Assembly: GCA_013398295.1 (NCBI GenBank)
Contig: VZSF01001070.1
Coordinates: 434,028-498,027 of the forward strand
DNA: 64,000 nucleotides
Direction of reading: 5' to 3'
Origin: Chionis minor
Taxonomy: Eukaryota > Chordata > Aves > Charadriiformes > Chionididae
Made by a program: the position numbers and the translations under genes. Below, one piece after another: positions 1 to 12,000 of this stretch (positions are counted from its first letter, which is position 1; the number at the start of each line of letters is the position of its first letter). The notes beneath the pieces were generated by a model that searched no databases, had not been told where the DNA came from, and saw nothing but the letters and a program-made list of their open reading frames with translations.

Positions 1-1429
1 CTCAGAACCTATAAAATTTCAATATCTAAAACATCAGGATGAAAATGTTTGCACATATTTATATATTTTACAAACCCACAGGCGTATCAAACAAATCCTT
101 ATAGAGGGCTTAAAAAAATGTTTTAAAAGAAATCAAGGCAGTGTTTGCACTAAGACAGCTTCCTACTGTGTTCTTCAGAAATTGCCGTAAGCAGAAATGC
201 TATTACCCAGCAGAGCAACAGAAAGTGGAGGACTAGGAGTATGTATACAAGGTTGTTTATGGGAACAGTTTAAATTTTGCTGTGTATTTCAATTTTCAGG
301 GTACCTTAAAGCTGTCAATTCTGGTATTTCTGTTATAGAATAATCTGTAGATCTTGTAATTCAGTCTTTTTTATATTCTTATTTGTATTTCTAGTGACAA
401 AAGGACCAAGTAAACAAATGGTATTCTCTAAATGTTAACCCTGTGGTATAAGAGGAGTGACCTTCTAGGTGTAACATGGTGTTGAAAGTAATTTAGTTAA
501 ATCTTTTTTTCATGCTGCTGTTAAAGACATCCTGTGATTTTTGAGCTTGTTTCTGGTTTTCTGTATAGTTTGTTCCTCTGTGAGATGGGAATAATACTTA
601 ATACTCCGGGGGGTATTACGCATCTAATTGATACTGGTAAATGTACCACTATCTTCAAGAAGCTGTTCTCTTCATGTGTGAAGTTCAGCCAATTTAATTA
701 TGTAGGGAAAGAATTAAATGCTATTTTTGAGATTTAAAAGCTTTCACTTGCAATGTGTAACTTTAGGAAAAAATACACCTTTGAACAGCTTTGTTGCTCA
801 TTGGTTCCCTGTGTAGAAGAATTGAAACTGATCAATGAAACCAGCATATTCAGCCTGAGACTGTTGTTTAAGCTATTGGAAAAAGTCCTTGTCCATGTCT
901 ATCATTGGCCATGTATTTTCTTCTTTCCTTTCCATTCTACTTCCTCCTGTTCTACCTGCTATTCTATGCCAGAAAACTGGTCTACACAAAAAAATCTAGC
1001 TTAAAAAAATGCAACAAAAACCCAAACCATAAACCAACAGACAAACAAAAAACCCCACCACCAAATACCCCAATCTGCGGCCCTACTCCCAGCACTAGGG
1101 AGAGGACTAGGGGACAGGAATTTTAGCCAGAGGAGAAAGCTGCCTGTTAGTGGTAGCTCACTTCTAAATTTACTTAATGTGGTCATAAAACCTCAGGCTA
1201 AAACTCTTCATGTAGATTAGTGTGTCTTAATTGTAGTATGTCCGGTGTTTACTATCAGTGGAGAAACACTGTACCCTAATAATAGTGAATGCCAGTGACT
1301 ACTTTCTGGAGCAGTATTGGCAAAAATACTTCTTCCCATTAAATAATATCTCGTTGAGTTCCCAGGGAGGTCTGCAGTAAATCAGCCGGGGACAGGACAG
1401 GGAAGACCTGTCTGATTCAATCTCGGTAC

Positions 1430-2221
1430 AAGGGCAGAGAGAAACCATATGAAGTTCAACAAAAGTAAGTATAGGGTCCTTCACCTGGGGAGGAATAAGG
1501 CCCTGCACCAGGACAGGTTGGGGGATGACCTGCTGGAAAGCAGCTCTGCAGAGAGGGACCTGGGAGTCCTGGTGGACAACAGGATGCCCATGAGCCAGCC
1601 ATGTGCCCTTGTGGCTAAGAAGGCCAATGGCATCCTGGGGTGCAGCAAGAGGAACGTGGCCAGCAGGGTGGTCATCCTGCCCCTCTGCTCTGCCCTGGTG
1701 AGACCACAACTGGAGTACTCTGTCCAGTTCTGGGCTCCCCAGTTTAAGAGAGACTGGGAAGTGCTGGAGAGGGGACAGCAAAGGGGCACAAAGATGATGA
1801 GGGGGCTGGAGCATCTTTCCTATGAGGAAAGGCTGAGGGAGTTCGGTCTTTTTAGTCTGGAGAAGAGAAGACTGAGGGGGGACCTCATCAATGTTTACAA
1901 ATACTTAAAGGGAGCGTGCCAGGAGGAGGGGGCTAGTCTTTTTTCAGTAGTACCCAGTGATAGGACAAGGGGCAATGGGTATAAAATCGAATATAGGAAG
2001 TTCCATTTCAACATGAGGAGAAACTTCTTTCCTTTGAGGGTGGCAGAGCACTGGAACAGGCTGCTCAGAGAGGTGGTGGAGTCTCCGACTGTGCAGACAT
2101 TCAAAACCCGCCCGGACACCATCCTGTGCAACCTGCTGTAGGTGGACCTGCTCTGGCAGGGGGGTTGGACCAGATGATCTCTAGAGGTCCCTTCCAACCC
2201 TTAACATTCTGTGATTCTGTG
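1430..2221 (+). mobile_element. CR1 non-LTR retrotransposon, 5'-truncated
   Basis: An open frame from 1449 to the stop at 2139-2141 encodes the carboxy-terminal end of CR1 ORF2 (the part after the reverse-transcriptase core), with hallmark runs such as [58 protein letters not shown] and [17 protein letters not shown] short 3' UTR follows and ends in two copies of ATTCTGTG (2206-2221), the usual CR1 tail. The endonuclease and most of the reverse transcriptase are missing, as expected from 5' truncation during target-primed reverse transcription, so the copy cannot move by itself. The left edge (about 1430) is approximate. The uninterrupted 230-codon frame suggests a fairly young insertion. Confidence 0.93.
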
Positions 2222-2705
2222 TTTTTTAGCATAGATTTTCTACTTCCTTTCTTCCCTGTGTCTTTTATTAACACCGGTAGTTGTATTGTCTATTTCAGAA
2301 TTTGTGAATAAATGTGGCGTGTTTTTTTTTCTTGCATTTTTTTTAGCCTGCTTTGACTTCAGATAACTTCAAGATAACAAACTTTGCCTGAAGATATGAG
2401 AAAGCTGTAGTCAGTGTGCTGGGGAAACCTTGGCAAGGGCTGTGATTCCTTTGTGTCTATCCAAAGGGAAGCAGTATGTTTAAGATGGACCAACTGAAGC
2501 TCTGTCGTTAGTGTTGGGTTAGAAAGAGGTGTGTTTTGCTAAGCAGTGAGAACCAGAATGGTTCCCTGGTGTGCTGCGAGAACTTAACAGTGTGTCTGAA
2601 CTCTGAAAGCTCCCAGGTTGTTTGTTCCAGCCAGTCACTGTGAAAATTTGGTCTTGAAGCTCCTTTTTGAAGGTAGCTCCGAGTGCTCACCTCTAGTCAG
2701 TAAAA

Positions 2706-2810
2706 TGTCTTTTTGAGGAAAACAGACTTTTAACAAAATTTTCTGAAGACTCCTGTAGATGTCTTTGAGGAAAACAGACTTTAACAAATTTTTCTGAAGA
2801 CTCCTGTAGA
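2706..2810. repeat. Tandem duplication, two copies of about 54 bp
   Basis: Copy 1 (2706-2759) and copy 2 (2760-2810) share the same order of words: TGTCTTT, GAGGAAAACAGACTTT, AACAAA, TTCTGAAGACTCCTGTAGA. Copy 2 is 3 bp shorter. It lies in non-coding sequence. Confidence 0.9.
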
Positions 2811-5559
2811 TGACCTTACACACCTTTCTCCTAATATCCTTTTATTTTCCTGGGAGAGCAAATGCCTACTTAAGCCTTCAGATTACGTTGAATGGTTTTT
2901 TTCACTGGTTCCATAAGCTATGTATGAAAACTAGGTGATGTAAGTTCCTTTCTTTTCAAAAATCTTTAATTCCCATTTTGGAACTGTTGTCTAAATCTGT
3001 TGTATCTAGTATACTCGATATATTGTTAACACAAATTAGTGCATGTTTCCTTTGTGAAGGACCAAAGCAAAACACTCTTCACAGTTCCAGACACACCACA
3101 CTATGCTTATAAAGCGAATTATAAACTGTGAGATCAGTGAGAAAATAAAACTTCAGTAGGGAAAGGCTTTTCATCATCATATCTGCAAATACTTGACACC
3201 AACTTCTTGTCTTGATTTGTACATGACAGACTTGGAGATGTAGAGCAATATCAAAAACAAACAATCCATCTTCCTGCTAAACTGTGGGGCCTGAGGACAA
3301 GCGCGTGTAACACAGTGTGACTAGTTTTTCTAAGTGTACCTTCAGTTAGACCCTAATGAGTGACAACATTTGCAAGGCTAAATTATAGTCAAACTATGGA
3401 CCTTTCTGCAACAATTTAGTTACAGTTTTGTTGATGATAACCTGCCAAACATAACAGTGCTGACTTGAAAGAAACTGAAAAAGCATTCATCAGTTTCAAT
3501 TGGAACCGTCTTTGGTTGCATTTGCAATATGGCTGAAATAAACCAATTCTCATGTGCTTGAATATTTGAATATTTAAACCTTCTGCTTGTTAATACAGAC
3601 TGGGTACAGATTTGGCTCAAAGGTGACATGAGGTTGAACAAAGTTTGTGAATTAACACAGTGGTATACTTACAATTTAGGTGGGCACAATGTTTTGAAAT
3701 ATTATCTGGCATGGATTGCAGGGTTCCACTACATCTATGGGAAGGGGAGAAGACTATAGGCAGCTTCCGCCACTGCCCCAAAGTATAATCTAAAAGGGAA
3801 AGCCAACTAAGCGTTCCACAACTTGTCTTTTGTGTTGTCTTTGTTATTAGCATAGGCAAAGAGCCTAGACCTATTTTTCTTCAGCATTTAACTCTTAAGG
3901 TGAAAACAGTAATTCTCTTTGTCCTCCATTTCTGCAGCTTGTTATTGCTTAGGTTAGCATCCATCGAGTATTTAGTTTAGTTCAAGAAAGTTAAAAGCAC
4001 ACTGGTTTGGAAAGTTTTAGATTGCATCTGTAATAGAAGACAATTAAACTTATTTTGGAGACAATAGAACACACAAGTTAATGAGGTACTTATTTTAAAT
4101 GTATAACATATGGTTTAGGGATTAATATTCTTAATCTCTTTGAAGAAATTAATTAAAAGAGATTCTTGAGTTTTAAGGAGCTCAATACTAACATCTATTC
4201 AAGTGTAATTATTATGTGAATTACTTTACAGTGAACTTTTCATGACTCTAATGATAAGTGTTCTACTGAAAGCTGTTTCATTGACTTTAGTAATGGTGTT
4301 TGTAGAAATGGCAGATGTGATTTGTCCTGAAGCGTTTTATCAAGCTGTTAAAAATTCTACAATTAAACATAAACATCTATTTCATATTCTCTATGACTAC
4401 TGCCTACAATTAAAAATAAAAAAAAACCTACAACCCTACATGAAATTACACAGTGCGTCTCTTAATCTCTCACCTTCCCCTTCCTCTTCCCTTTTTTCTT
4501 TTTTTGTTAAATGAGGGAAGGCCAGCTTTACAGCATAAAGATGGGCCAGAGAGAGTGTGTTTGGGGGTGGATGAGACGAGGCATGCGGCGTGCAGGCAGA
4601 AGCCCTTTGGACACTGTGTCTGAAGTATCAGAAAATATCTGGCTCATTGATTTCCTTGAGGTTGTCGTAGCTTAAGTGACTTTGCTGATCTCAGCTGTTG
4701 TTGTTTGCTGTAGGGAGAAAAGTTGTCTATAAATTACTCTAAATTCTGAGTTCTTCCAAGTACCAAGCTGGTACTAACCAATAAATATGTTTCTTTCTGT
4801 TCATGGTTTACTTATTTTCTGTTGTTCCAGCTTTGTCTCCAGTTTTACTTAGAAGTGCCAAAGAGGCCTCTTTCTTCTGTCTGAAATGATGATGATGAGA
4901 CTTCCAGGGTTTTAAATGAAATATTTTGAGAAAGGTGTAGCTAAGTGCAGTATGATAAAATGGGGGGGGAGACAAGGGAGGGAGAGCTTATAAAACTTAT
5001 AAAACTCTTGGTTCATTTTAGAGTACTGATTTGTTTGTTTGAAAAGCTCTAAAAGTAGATTATATACATTCTTAATACAAAATATTGTTGACCTATTAAT
5101 TTCCATAGAAGGGCTCTAAACTCAGCCCTTGAGACCCTCCACCTCCTCAGTCCTTTTGAAGTTCTTAGCAAAATTGCCTCGATTACAGAAAAAATGCTCC
5201 AGGGGAGGCAAGTCTTTAATTTCAAAGATACTATTTCATATGTATTTTTCTTTGCAATCTATATGATTGTTGTTTTAGCATCATGATTGAAAGTTTAAAA
5301 GTCTGTCAGCAACCCCCAAGCCCAGGCTTTGAATGACAATGTTGACTCAACAATAACAGGCTCCATGCCACTTGCATGCTCTTTGGCCTCCAATGTAACT
5401 TTATCCATGCCCAGAAATTAAAAAAAAAAAATCCCACAATCTGTTGTAGAGGGCAGCTAATCTAGAAATCATACTACAGGCATATGTTACTTTGCTTTTT
5501 CCTTAAGGGGAAAAAAACCCCAATATCTATATAAATACCAGCTTTTCCCCTCCTTTCAG

Positions 5560-6077
5560 ATACTGACATTTGAGACCAAGAATCCGACGGAGCTGGCTGA
5601 GCGCTTGCGGTCTGTGTGTGGAAATCAGAGCAATGCTTACGCTCGACTGCTGGAGTACCGACTAAATGCTTTGCGTGGACTCTGGAATGCCCAGCGCCAG
5701 CTTGCCTTGGAGGAACAGCACGACCGGGAGAGCTCAGGGGATGAAGAAGCACTGGCCTTGCTCAAGCGTCAAGGCTTGTTACAGCAGCCTGAACAGGCGC
5801 CATTTACGTCACGAATGGGGCTTCTGTTGGTCTTTCCCCTCATCCAGTCTCAAAGTAGAACAGACCCTTCTCTCTGTAACATAACCGCTGAGGTGCTATT
5901 GAATTGCCTTCGAGATTGCCAGCCTTTGAGTTTGACTAAGGAACCGGCTGACTGTCTCAATGGGATAGAGTCTTTGCTGTGCTCCTGGCTGGAAGACACT
6001 TCCGCTTCAGGCCAACAGATTCCATATAAGCAAAAAGAAAATGCTGCTGCTGCCCTAGTTGCCTTGGCTTGTGCAAG
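5560..6077 (+). CDS. HECTD4: HECTD4 exon 1 of window
   Basis: Phase 0/2, 518 nt, acceptor TTTCAG, donor CAAG|GTAAGG. It begins ILTFETKNPTELAERLRSVC and ends in KENAAAALVALACA. It is helical and charged, with no catalytic motif, and is the second-largest exon seen. The next intron (6078-8665) contains an exon-like segment at 8133-8289; nothing else is recognised in it. Confidence 0.96.
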
Positions 6078-9000
6078 GTAAGGAAACTGTACTGAAATCG
6101 CATGCTGTTGTTGATATTGGTAGTGTCTATATTTAAACATAGGAATCAAAAATTATGTGACCACATTATTGCTGCTGTTTTTTGGTTTACATTAGTCTTT
6201 TTCTTGCTAATATTTAAATATTGGTTTAGAAAGGGTGAAACTGATAAGCTAAGCATTTTTTTTGCATGTGTTTAGCATATGTAAAACCAGAAGGATCTAG
6301 GTTAGAAATGCCTCTTGTGCATATTGCTGCTTCTACTGCAGTGGTCTGTTCTAGGAATGGTTCCAAATGTTTTTATCATGGAGGAAAGTTGTCTTGCTTT
6401 TCCCTTTGTACTGCCCCCTTAATCCTGTAGCTTATGCATCTTCATTTGGCTGTAGAAGATGATGAAATGAATTGCCAAGTTTCAGGGCCATTCATTTCAA
6501 ATTTCAGTGGTGCCTGTGAAACATCTGGAGGCATTTTTTCACGTCATTGCTAGTGAAGAATCCAACCAGTGTAGGCTGAACTACCCCGTGCCCTGCATGG
6601 GTTTAGCACAGCATCAGGTGACAGAGGGTGAAATGGCCATAATAGCTTTTAATAAAAACTTTACTCTTTTTAGGGGATGGGGCTTAGAGAGAGGGGGAGG
6701 AGCATACAAAACCGCTTCTGCAAAGCTGTATGAATGTGGGTCTGAAGTCAGTGGTTCCCTTTTGAAAATCTTGGCTTTAATGTTTCTCAGATTGCAGTCT
6801 TGTCTGTCAAGTTTAACTCTGATTTAAGATGTTGAAGTTCTCAGAAGATGTAATGATTTGGTTTAGAAAACAGTTTATTCAAATGAAAACCACTTAATTT
6901 CTAGTGTACTTGTTCTGATGAAGTCAATGAGAAATCTACTGTATGTGGCAAACTCTTCTGCACTGCCAACTGCCTTATCTACAAGGCAATGTACTTAAAC
7001 ATAGTTCAGATAAATTGGATTTCATAAACATGATCTCATTTATTTTTTTCTCAGATGTCAATTTTCAGGAAGTATGGGATGTTCTTTTGCAGCTGAATTC
7101 ATAAAAGAGCTAAATTTCAAATACAGCTTTTGAAATGAAGGTTGATCTTATATTCTCTTTGCAAATCTGTCTTGCATTGCCTACAGAGTTGTAGTAGCCT
7201 GATGTTTGTTCACCTATGAAAGCCTTGCATTTTTCCTTTAAATATGTTAGTTGTTTTGGGTGCCATTATGAAGAAAAAGCCTTCAAAATTAGACTGTTAC
7301 TGAGATTTCTACTTGCAATCATGGGTGCTTTATATTACTAAGAATAAAACAACAGGGTGAATATCGCTTTAAATAATTAATTGAGGTGCTTTGAAGTACT
7401 CAGTGTCAATTTTCTCCAAGGTGAGGTTTATCAGTGAGAGCATATAGCTGAAAATGACAGCGGGGGTAAAAAATCCAGGCTTTAGGGTGTAGAGGAGAAG
7501 ATGCTGTTAGAAAGTTAAGGAGCCAAGACTGACCACGTGTGACAGAAAGCAAAAGACTATATTCAACAGGGTGCATGGAAAGGATCTCTTCAACTGATCT
7601 GTCATGCCTTTGCAGAAATCAAGTCATAACTACTATTATCATGTTTAAGATGCAGTGAAGATTCCTGTATGTAATTAGGCTATTATGCCTGGAAATAAAG
7701 CCACCACATCTTTCAGAAAATTACTTCTTCCTAATACCCTGACCTTTAAAACTGAAACTGTAAAAAATATTTTTAAAGACTTCTATATCTCTTTATTTCT
7801 ACAAAAAACGGACGTTTTCCGTTATATTAACATACAGATTTCATAGGTTCCCCAAAAAAAGTATTCAACTTATGAATGAACAAGAATTATAATTAGAGTT
7901 ACAAACTCCATCTGTTTGTAAATATCACAACAAAACTTTAAAGCAACACAGTTTTAGGCAAGATTAGAAACAACTTCCACTTAGGTTTAATTTTGTTTTC
8001 AGAAGTATCTAGTCCTTATATACATTTAAATATGTCACTTCAGAAGGGGAAAAGCTTCCAAATTTCTGTTTGGAAGCAAAAGTAATCAGACTTTTAATAA
8101 TAAATTAATTAGTTTGGTCTTTTCTATTTTAGTCAAGGAAGCCATCTCTAGATATGTCTGCAGCAGCTCTTACTAATATTTTTGGCTCAGCCCCAGGAAG
8201 ACCCGCAGATTGTATTTGAAGATCTAAATATGATTAATCAGCTACAAGAAATACTGAAATTAGCTGTCTGTAATAAGTGCAAGATTGAGGTATTTTATCA
8301 CGTGCCCAGATTGCCTTTACTGGACACGTTGTTTATGACAGTCTGGTTGCTGTGTCAGCCATGGTTGCTGATCTTCCTACCTGCATGGTGCTTCATCCTC
8401 TTCCAGAGAGATAGCGCAATTTAGACCAGCAGTTTGCTAGCATTCTTCCTTTACGTTACTCTGTCTTCCTCTGTTCGCTTCCTCCATGGAAGAATGAAAA
8501 TCAACCAGAAAAGAAATGCAAATTAGAAAAGAAGCTTGGTGATGTGTCTTGGATATTCTGTCTTTATGATACTGGATATTACATTCTACAAAGATGCCGT
8601 TGTTTGTGTGTATTCAGTCTTGTTTCAATAGACATCTTTAATTCATGTTTTTCTTATCCTTTTAGAGGGTCGCTGAAAACCTTTGTTCATACAGTACATC
8701 TATTACAGAAACAGACTGATCTAGGATCCTTGCCTGTGGCTGATGTGTTATACAGGTTTGTAGTGACTTCTCTAAATGTAGCACTTTTACATCAGCTCTG
8801 AAAAATGTGTAAGTGAATTTACAGATAAATGTTTTTAAATGTGATTAAAAGGCTTCAGAGTTATTGAAAGCTCTAGGAAAGATCGAAATTTAGTCAACTG
8901 CAGACAGAAGACATTAGAAAGTCAAATCTAAAAGGATCTACTAATTGTTTTTTGGGTGTTAAATTTTTATTTTTTTAATTAAATATTTATGATTCCTTTA

Positions 9001-12000
9001 AGTGGCTTAGGAACTGACAGAATAATTACTTAAAATATATAATCATCTTAACTTTTGATTTAGCTAGTTTTTGCTATCATTGTTCTCCATGCATGTTATT
9101 TTATTTTCTACTTAAAGGTTGTTGCTTTTGGAGGGAGGACCTGGATCACCCTCTTGTTTGCTTGGAGGAAAGCATATAGTGTCTTGGGGCTTTGAAGACA
9201 TGTTACCTGCGCCTGATGCCAACAGTAGTTCCAGCAGTGAAAATAAAGGTGAATTATTTCATGACTGTCTGTATTAGCAGGGGAGGACAAGATGCTTTTA
9301 GTGGTGATAATTGTTTAAAAATTAATGTAAAGCTTTAGAGTTGGAAAGGATTTCTCCTTTTCTGTTGGAAGTAATGTAAAAGCAAGTACAGTACATATCA
9401 AATAACTGAAAGCTGAGGGGTTTAAAGGACCATGTGTACAGAGAACTGGGCATCACAGGAGTGTCTCGAAGCCTGATATATAACGAGAGGGGGAGGGCAG
9501 CAACTGTCTGGGTACTTTGTTGTCTTAGTCTGTACATTCAAAACTGAAGTTTTGAAAACATGGACCTAATTTACAGGAGTACTAAATTGTTTACATTGTT
9601 TGGTTTGTTGTACCTATTCTCATTAGATTAATCTAACTAGATATGTAAAATACTTGTTTGCTTTTATAGAAGTTGATTTGGAGATCAGATAGAAAAAATT
9701 ATCCTGTTTTATATTAAAATTAAGAGGCTAAATCTTAAGTCTGACTTTTTTTTTTTAATTACAAGATAATGGGGTTCAGAAAACATTGCTTTTCAGTTGC
9801 TGAAGATCAGATGCTATTTTAAATTGGTCTAGTAATCAGGTTGTAGGAAAGAGTCAAAAATAGCAGATACAGTGACCCTTCCTGACTCAATTGTGAATTT
9901 TGGAGAGAGGTCAAACTGAGTTTGGGTATGATCCACTCAGTCTCTCAGTAAGCATAATTTTTTTTGTCCTGTACAGTATCACTGTATTCAGTAGCTAGCT
10001 ATCACTGGCAGAGCATGTTTATTTTTAGAAGTACAATTTCATTGCTTTTTTTCTCCCCCTTTCCCTATTCTACTTCTGTTTATTTCCAGTCTGTTTTGTA
10101 TGTTCTTTTTTTATGCTTTCTATTGTATTTCTTTCCCTGAATTAATTATCAGTTTTTACTGCTTAGTTTGCTTGCTATTTTTGCACTAAATAAGAGAGTT
10201 CACATTGCTTTAGAAATATTAGTCCAAGCTTTGATGATATCTCATTAAGTTTAATGCCAGCCATAGGAATTTACAAGTTGTCATTTTAGGCTATCTGCAA
10301 ATTTATGGACAACACTTATATTTCTAAGAGGTTTTCTTGCTGTAAGAGTGACTAGGTTTTATTTTCCTTTCCCTAGCTGACTGTTCAGATTCTGTGAACT
10401 TAAGTAGGTTGACTGGACTGGTATATTGGCATCCCTGTTACAAAGCTTTGCCTTGTGTGTGCCATCTTGATTGTTAATAATGACTACTTTGTGAGTGACA
10501 AAGCTATGTTTGAAATGCATTCGGTCTTAATGTAACGGCGTTCAGGGGTGGAAGGGTCTGCTTGTGAGCTTTAAGAGAAGCACGCGGTTGTACCAGAGAT
10601 TAGATCAAGGCTCAATATTAAATTATTCCTTCCTCACAAACAGTATGTTATACCAGTGGTCCTGAGCAGAAAGGCTTGCACAGTCGTAAGCTTTGCTTGT
10701 ATTTTATCTTGCTTCCAGTTCTGAGTTCTGAACAGCATTACCTGTTGCAAAAACAGAAGAGAATGGTCTTCCACTGCTTTGCGTCATTCTGAAGGCATTT
10801 AATAGCAAATACTGAAGTTGTTTTATATTTGAGTAAAGGAGTTTTCCACTTGAAATGAGTTCGATTGAATAGTCCTGCGTTCCTAAAAGTGGTTGGGTAT
10901 GCTAGTCTAGTTCCTACTGTATTTATAGTTTTGAATAGTGTGCAGAAAAATCCTGTGCAAACTTACTGGGTTTTTTTTTCAGAAGCTTGGGCCATAATAT
11001 CCAAAACCAGGTCTTTTACACTGGAATGAGAACACAACACAGAAAAAAGAAATTATTCAGAAACAGATGATGTACATTTGAATCGTGAGAAAACAGTGCT
11101 CATGTCATTTATTATCTCAAAAGAGAAGCTGAGTGACTAGCATCTAATTCTTGTTAAGTTTATTTGGCAATGGCAGGAGATTTAAATAGCCATAGTATTC
11201 TCATGAGTGAGTTAGGCGTAGTCTGGGCACCTCCGTAAGGCTTGAAGGAAATGTAAATAAACTACTGTGAAAAGAATGGACTTTGACTATATTACAGTAG
11301 CTCTTAGAACACCGAATAATAAATTCAATATGAAAAAAATGGTTCTGATCTGCTGGTAATGACCTGTCATGAGCATCTGTTGGTTTTCAGTTGCTGTGGT
11401 AGCTACCACAGAAGTGTATTGACCATAGAGAATTTCCAGTGTTGTATGTTACAGAGGAGGCCTCAGCTCTATTCTTTCTTCCCAATTCAGATGCAGACTT
11501 AGGGCGCTGTCTTGCAGCAGATGGGCTCTATCTTTATACAACAAATTCAGTGGGCAGAGGAATAAGCAAATTAGGATCTGGATTACATGGTACTTTGCGG
11601 TAAGTGACAGTTGAATATTTGCAATTCTGCAGATCTGTTTAACAAAAAGTTATTGTTTTGGTAAACCTCTGATGTTAGATGTAATGACTAGAGCATGTTA
11701 TGCATTTTCATTAAGTGCTATTTTAATGTTTTGGTTTTCTTATCTGAAACTCTTCTTGAGTATGTTTTCTCTAGAACTGTAGAATAATTTAGTTTGAAAG
11801 GGACCTCTGGAGGCCATCTAACCTAACCTTCTGCAAAGAGATATACTAGCAGAACAACTACTATTTCTGTTATTATTTTATTTTTTTAATCCATAGTAAG
11901 TTGGTTTACTCTTTGCTGAGAGTGATAGACTATAGACTAGTTTTGTGACCTCGTATTTATAACTGTACAACTGCTGAATTTGTAAGTATTTGTTTTCTAA

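Larger units (their letters stand above)
1..5559. other. Non-coding stretch before the first visible exon (presumed HECTD4 intron)
   Basis: AT-rich sequence without exon-like frames flanked by good splice sites. It holds the CR1 copy, the 54-bp tandem duplication, an A/C-rich tract at about 1003-1075 and a possible MIR scrap near 565-600. It is taken as intron because the first exon begins at an acceptor in the middle of the HECTD4 reading frame. No promoter or CpG island is visible, so exon 1 of the gene must lie upstream. Confidence 0.75.

Noticed and set aside
565..600. Possible MIR core fragment (CCTCTGTGAGATGGGAATAA)
   Set aside because: Only about 35 nt resemble the MIR core and neither side continues the element; too short to call.
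753..1004. Open frame 'CNFRKKYTFEQLCCSLVPCV...' considered as an upstream HECTD4 exon
   Set aside because: It has an AG before it but no acceptable donor at the right place, and no HECTD4 similarity that I recognise.
1003..1075. A/C-rich tract (also 56062-56135) considered as telomere-like or minisatellite
   Set aside because: No regular unit; just A/C-biased sequence.
1299..1814. 171-codon open frame on the minus strand
   Set aside because: It is antisense to the CR1 ORF2 frame and its flank; a coding shadow of the transposon.
4242..4514. 90-codon open frame on the plus strand
   Set aside because: Low-complexity AT-rich translation, no splice context, no known motif.
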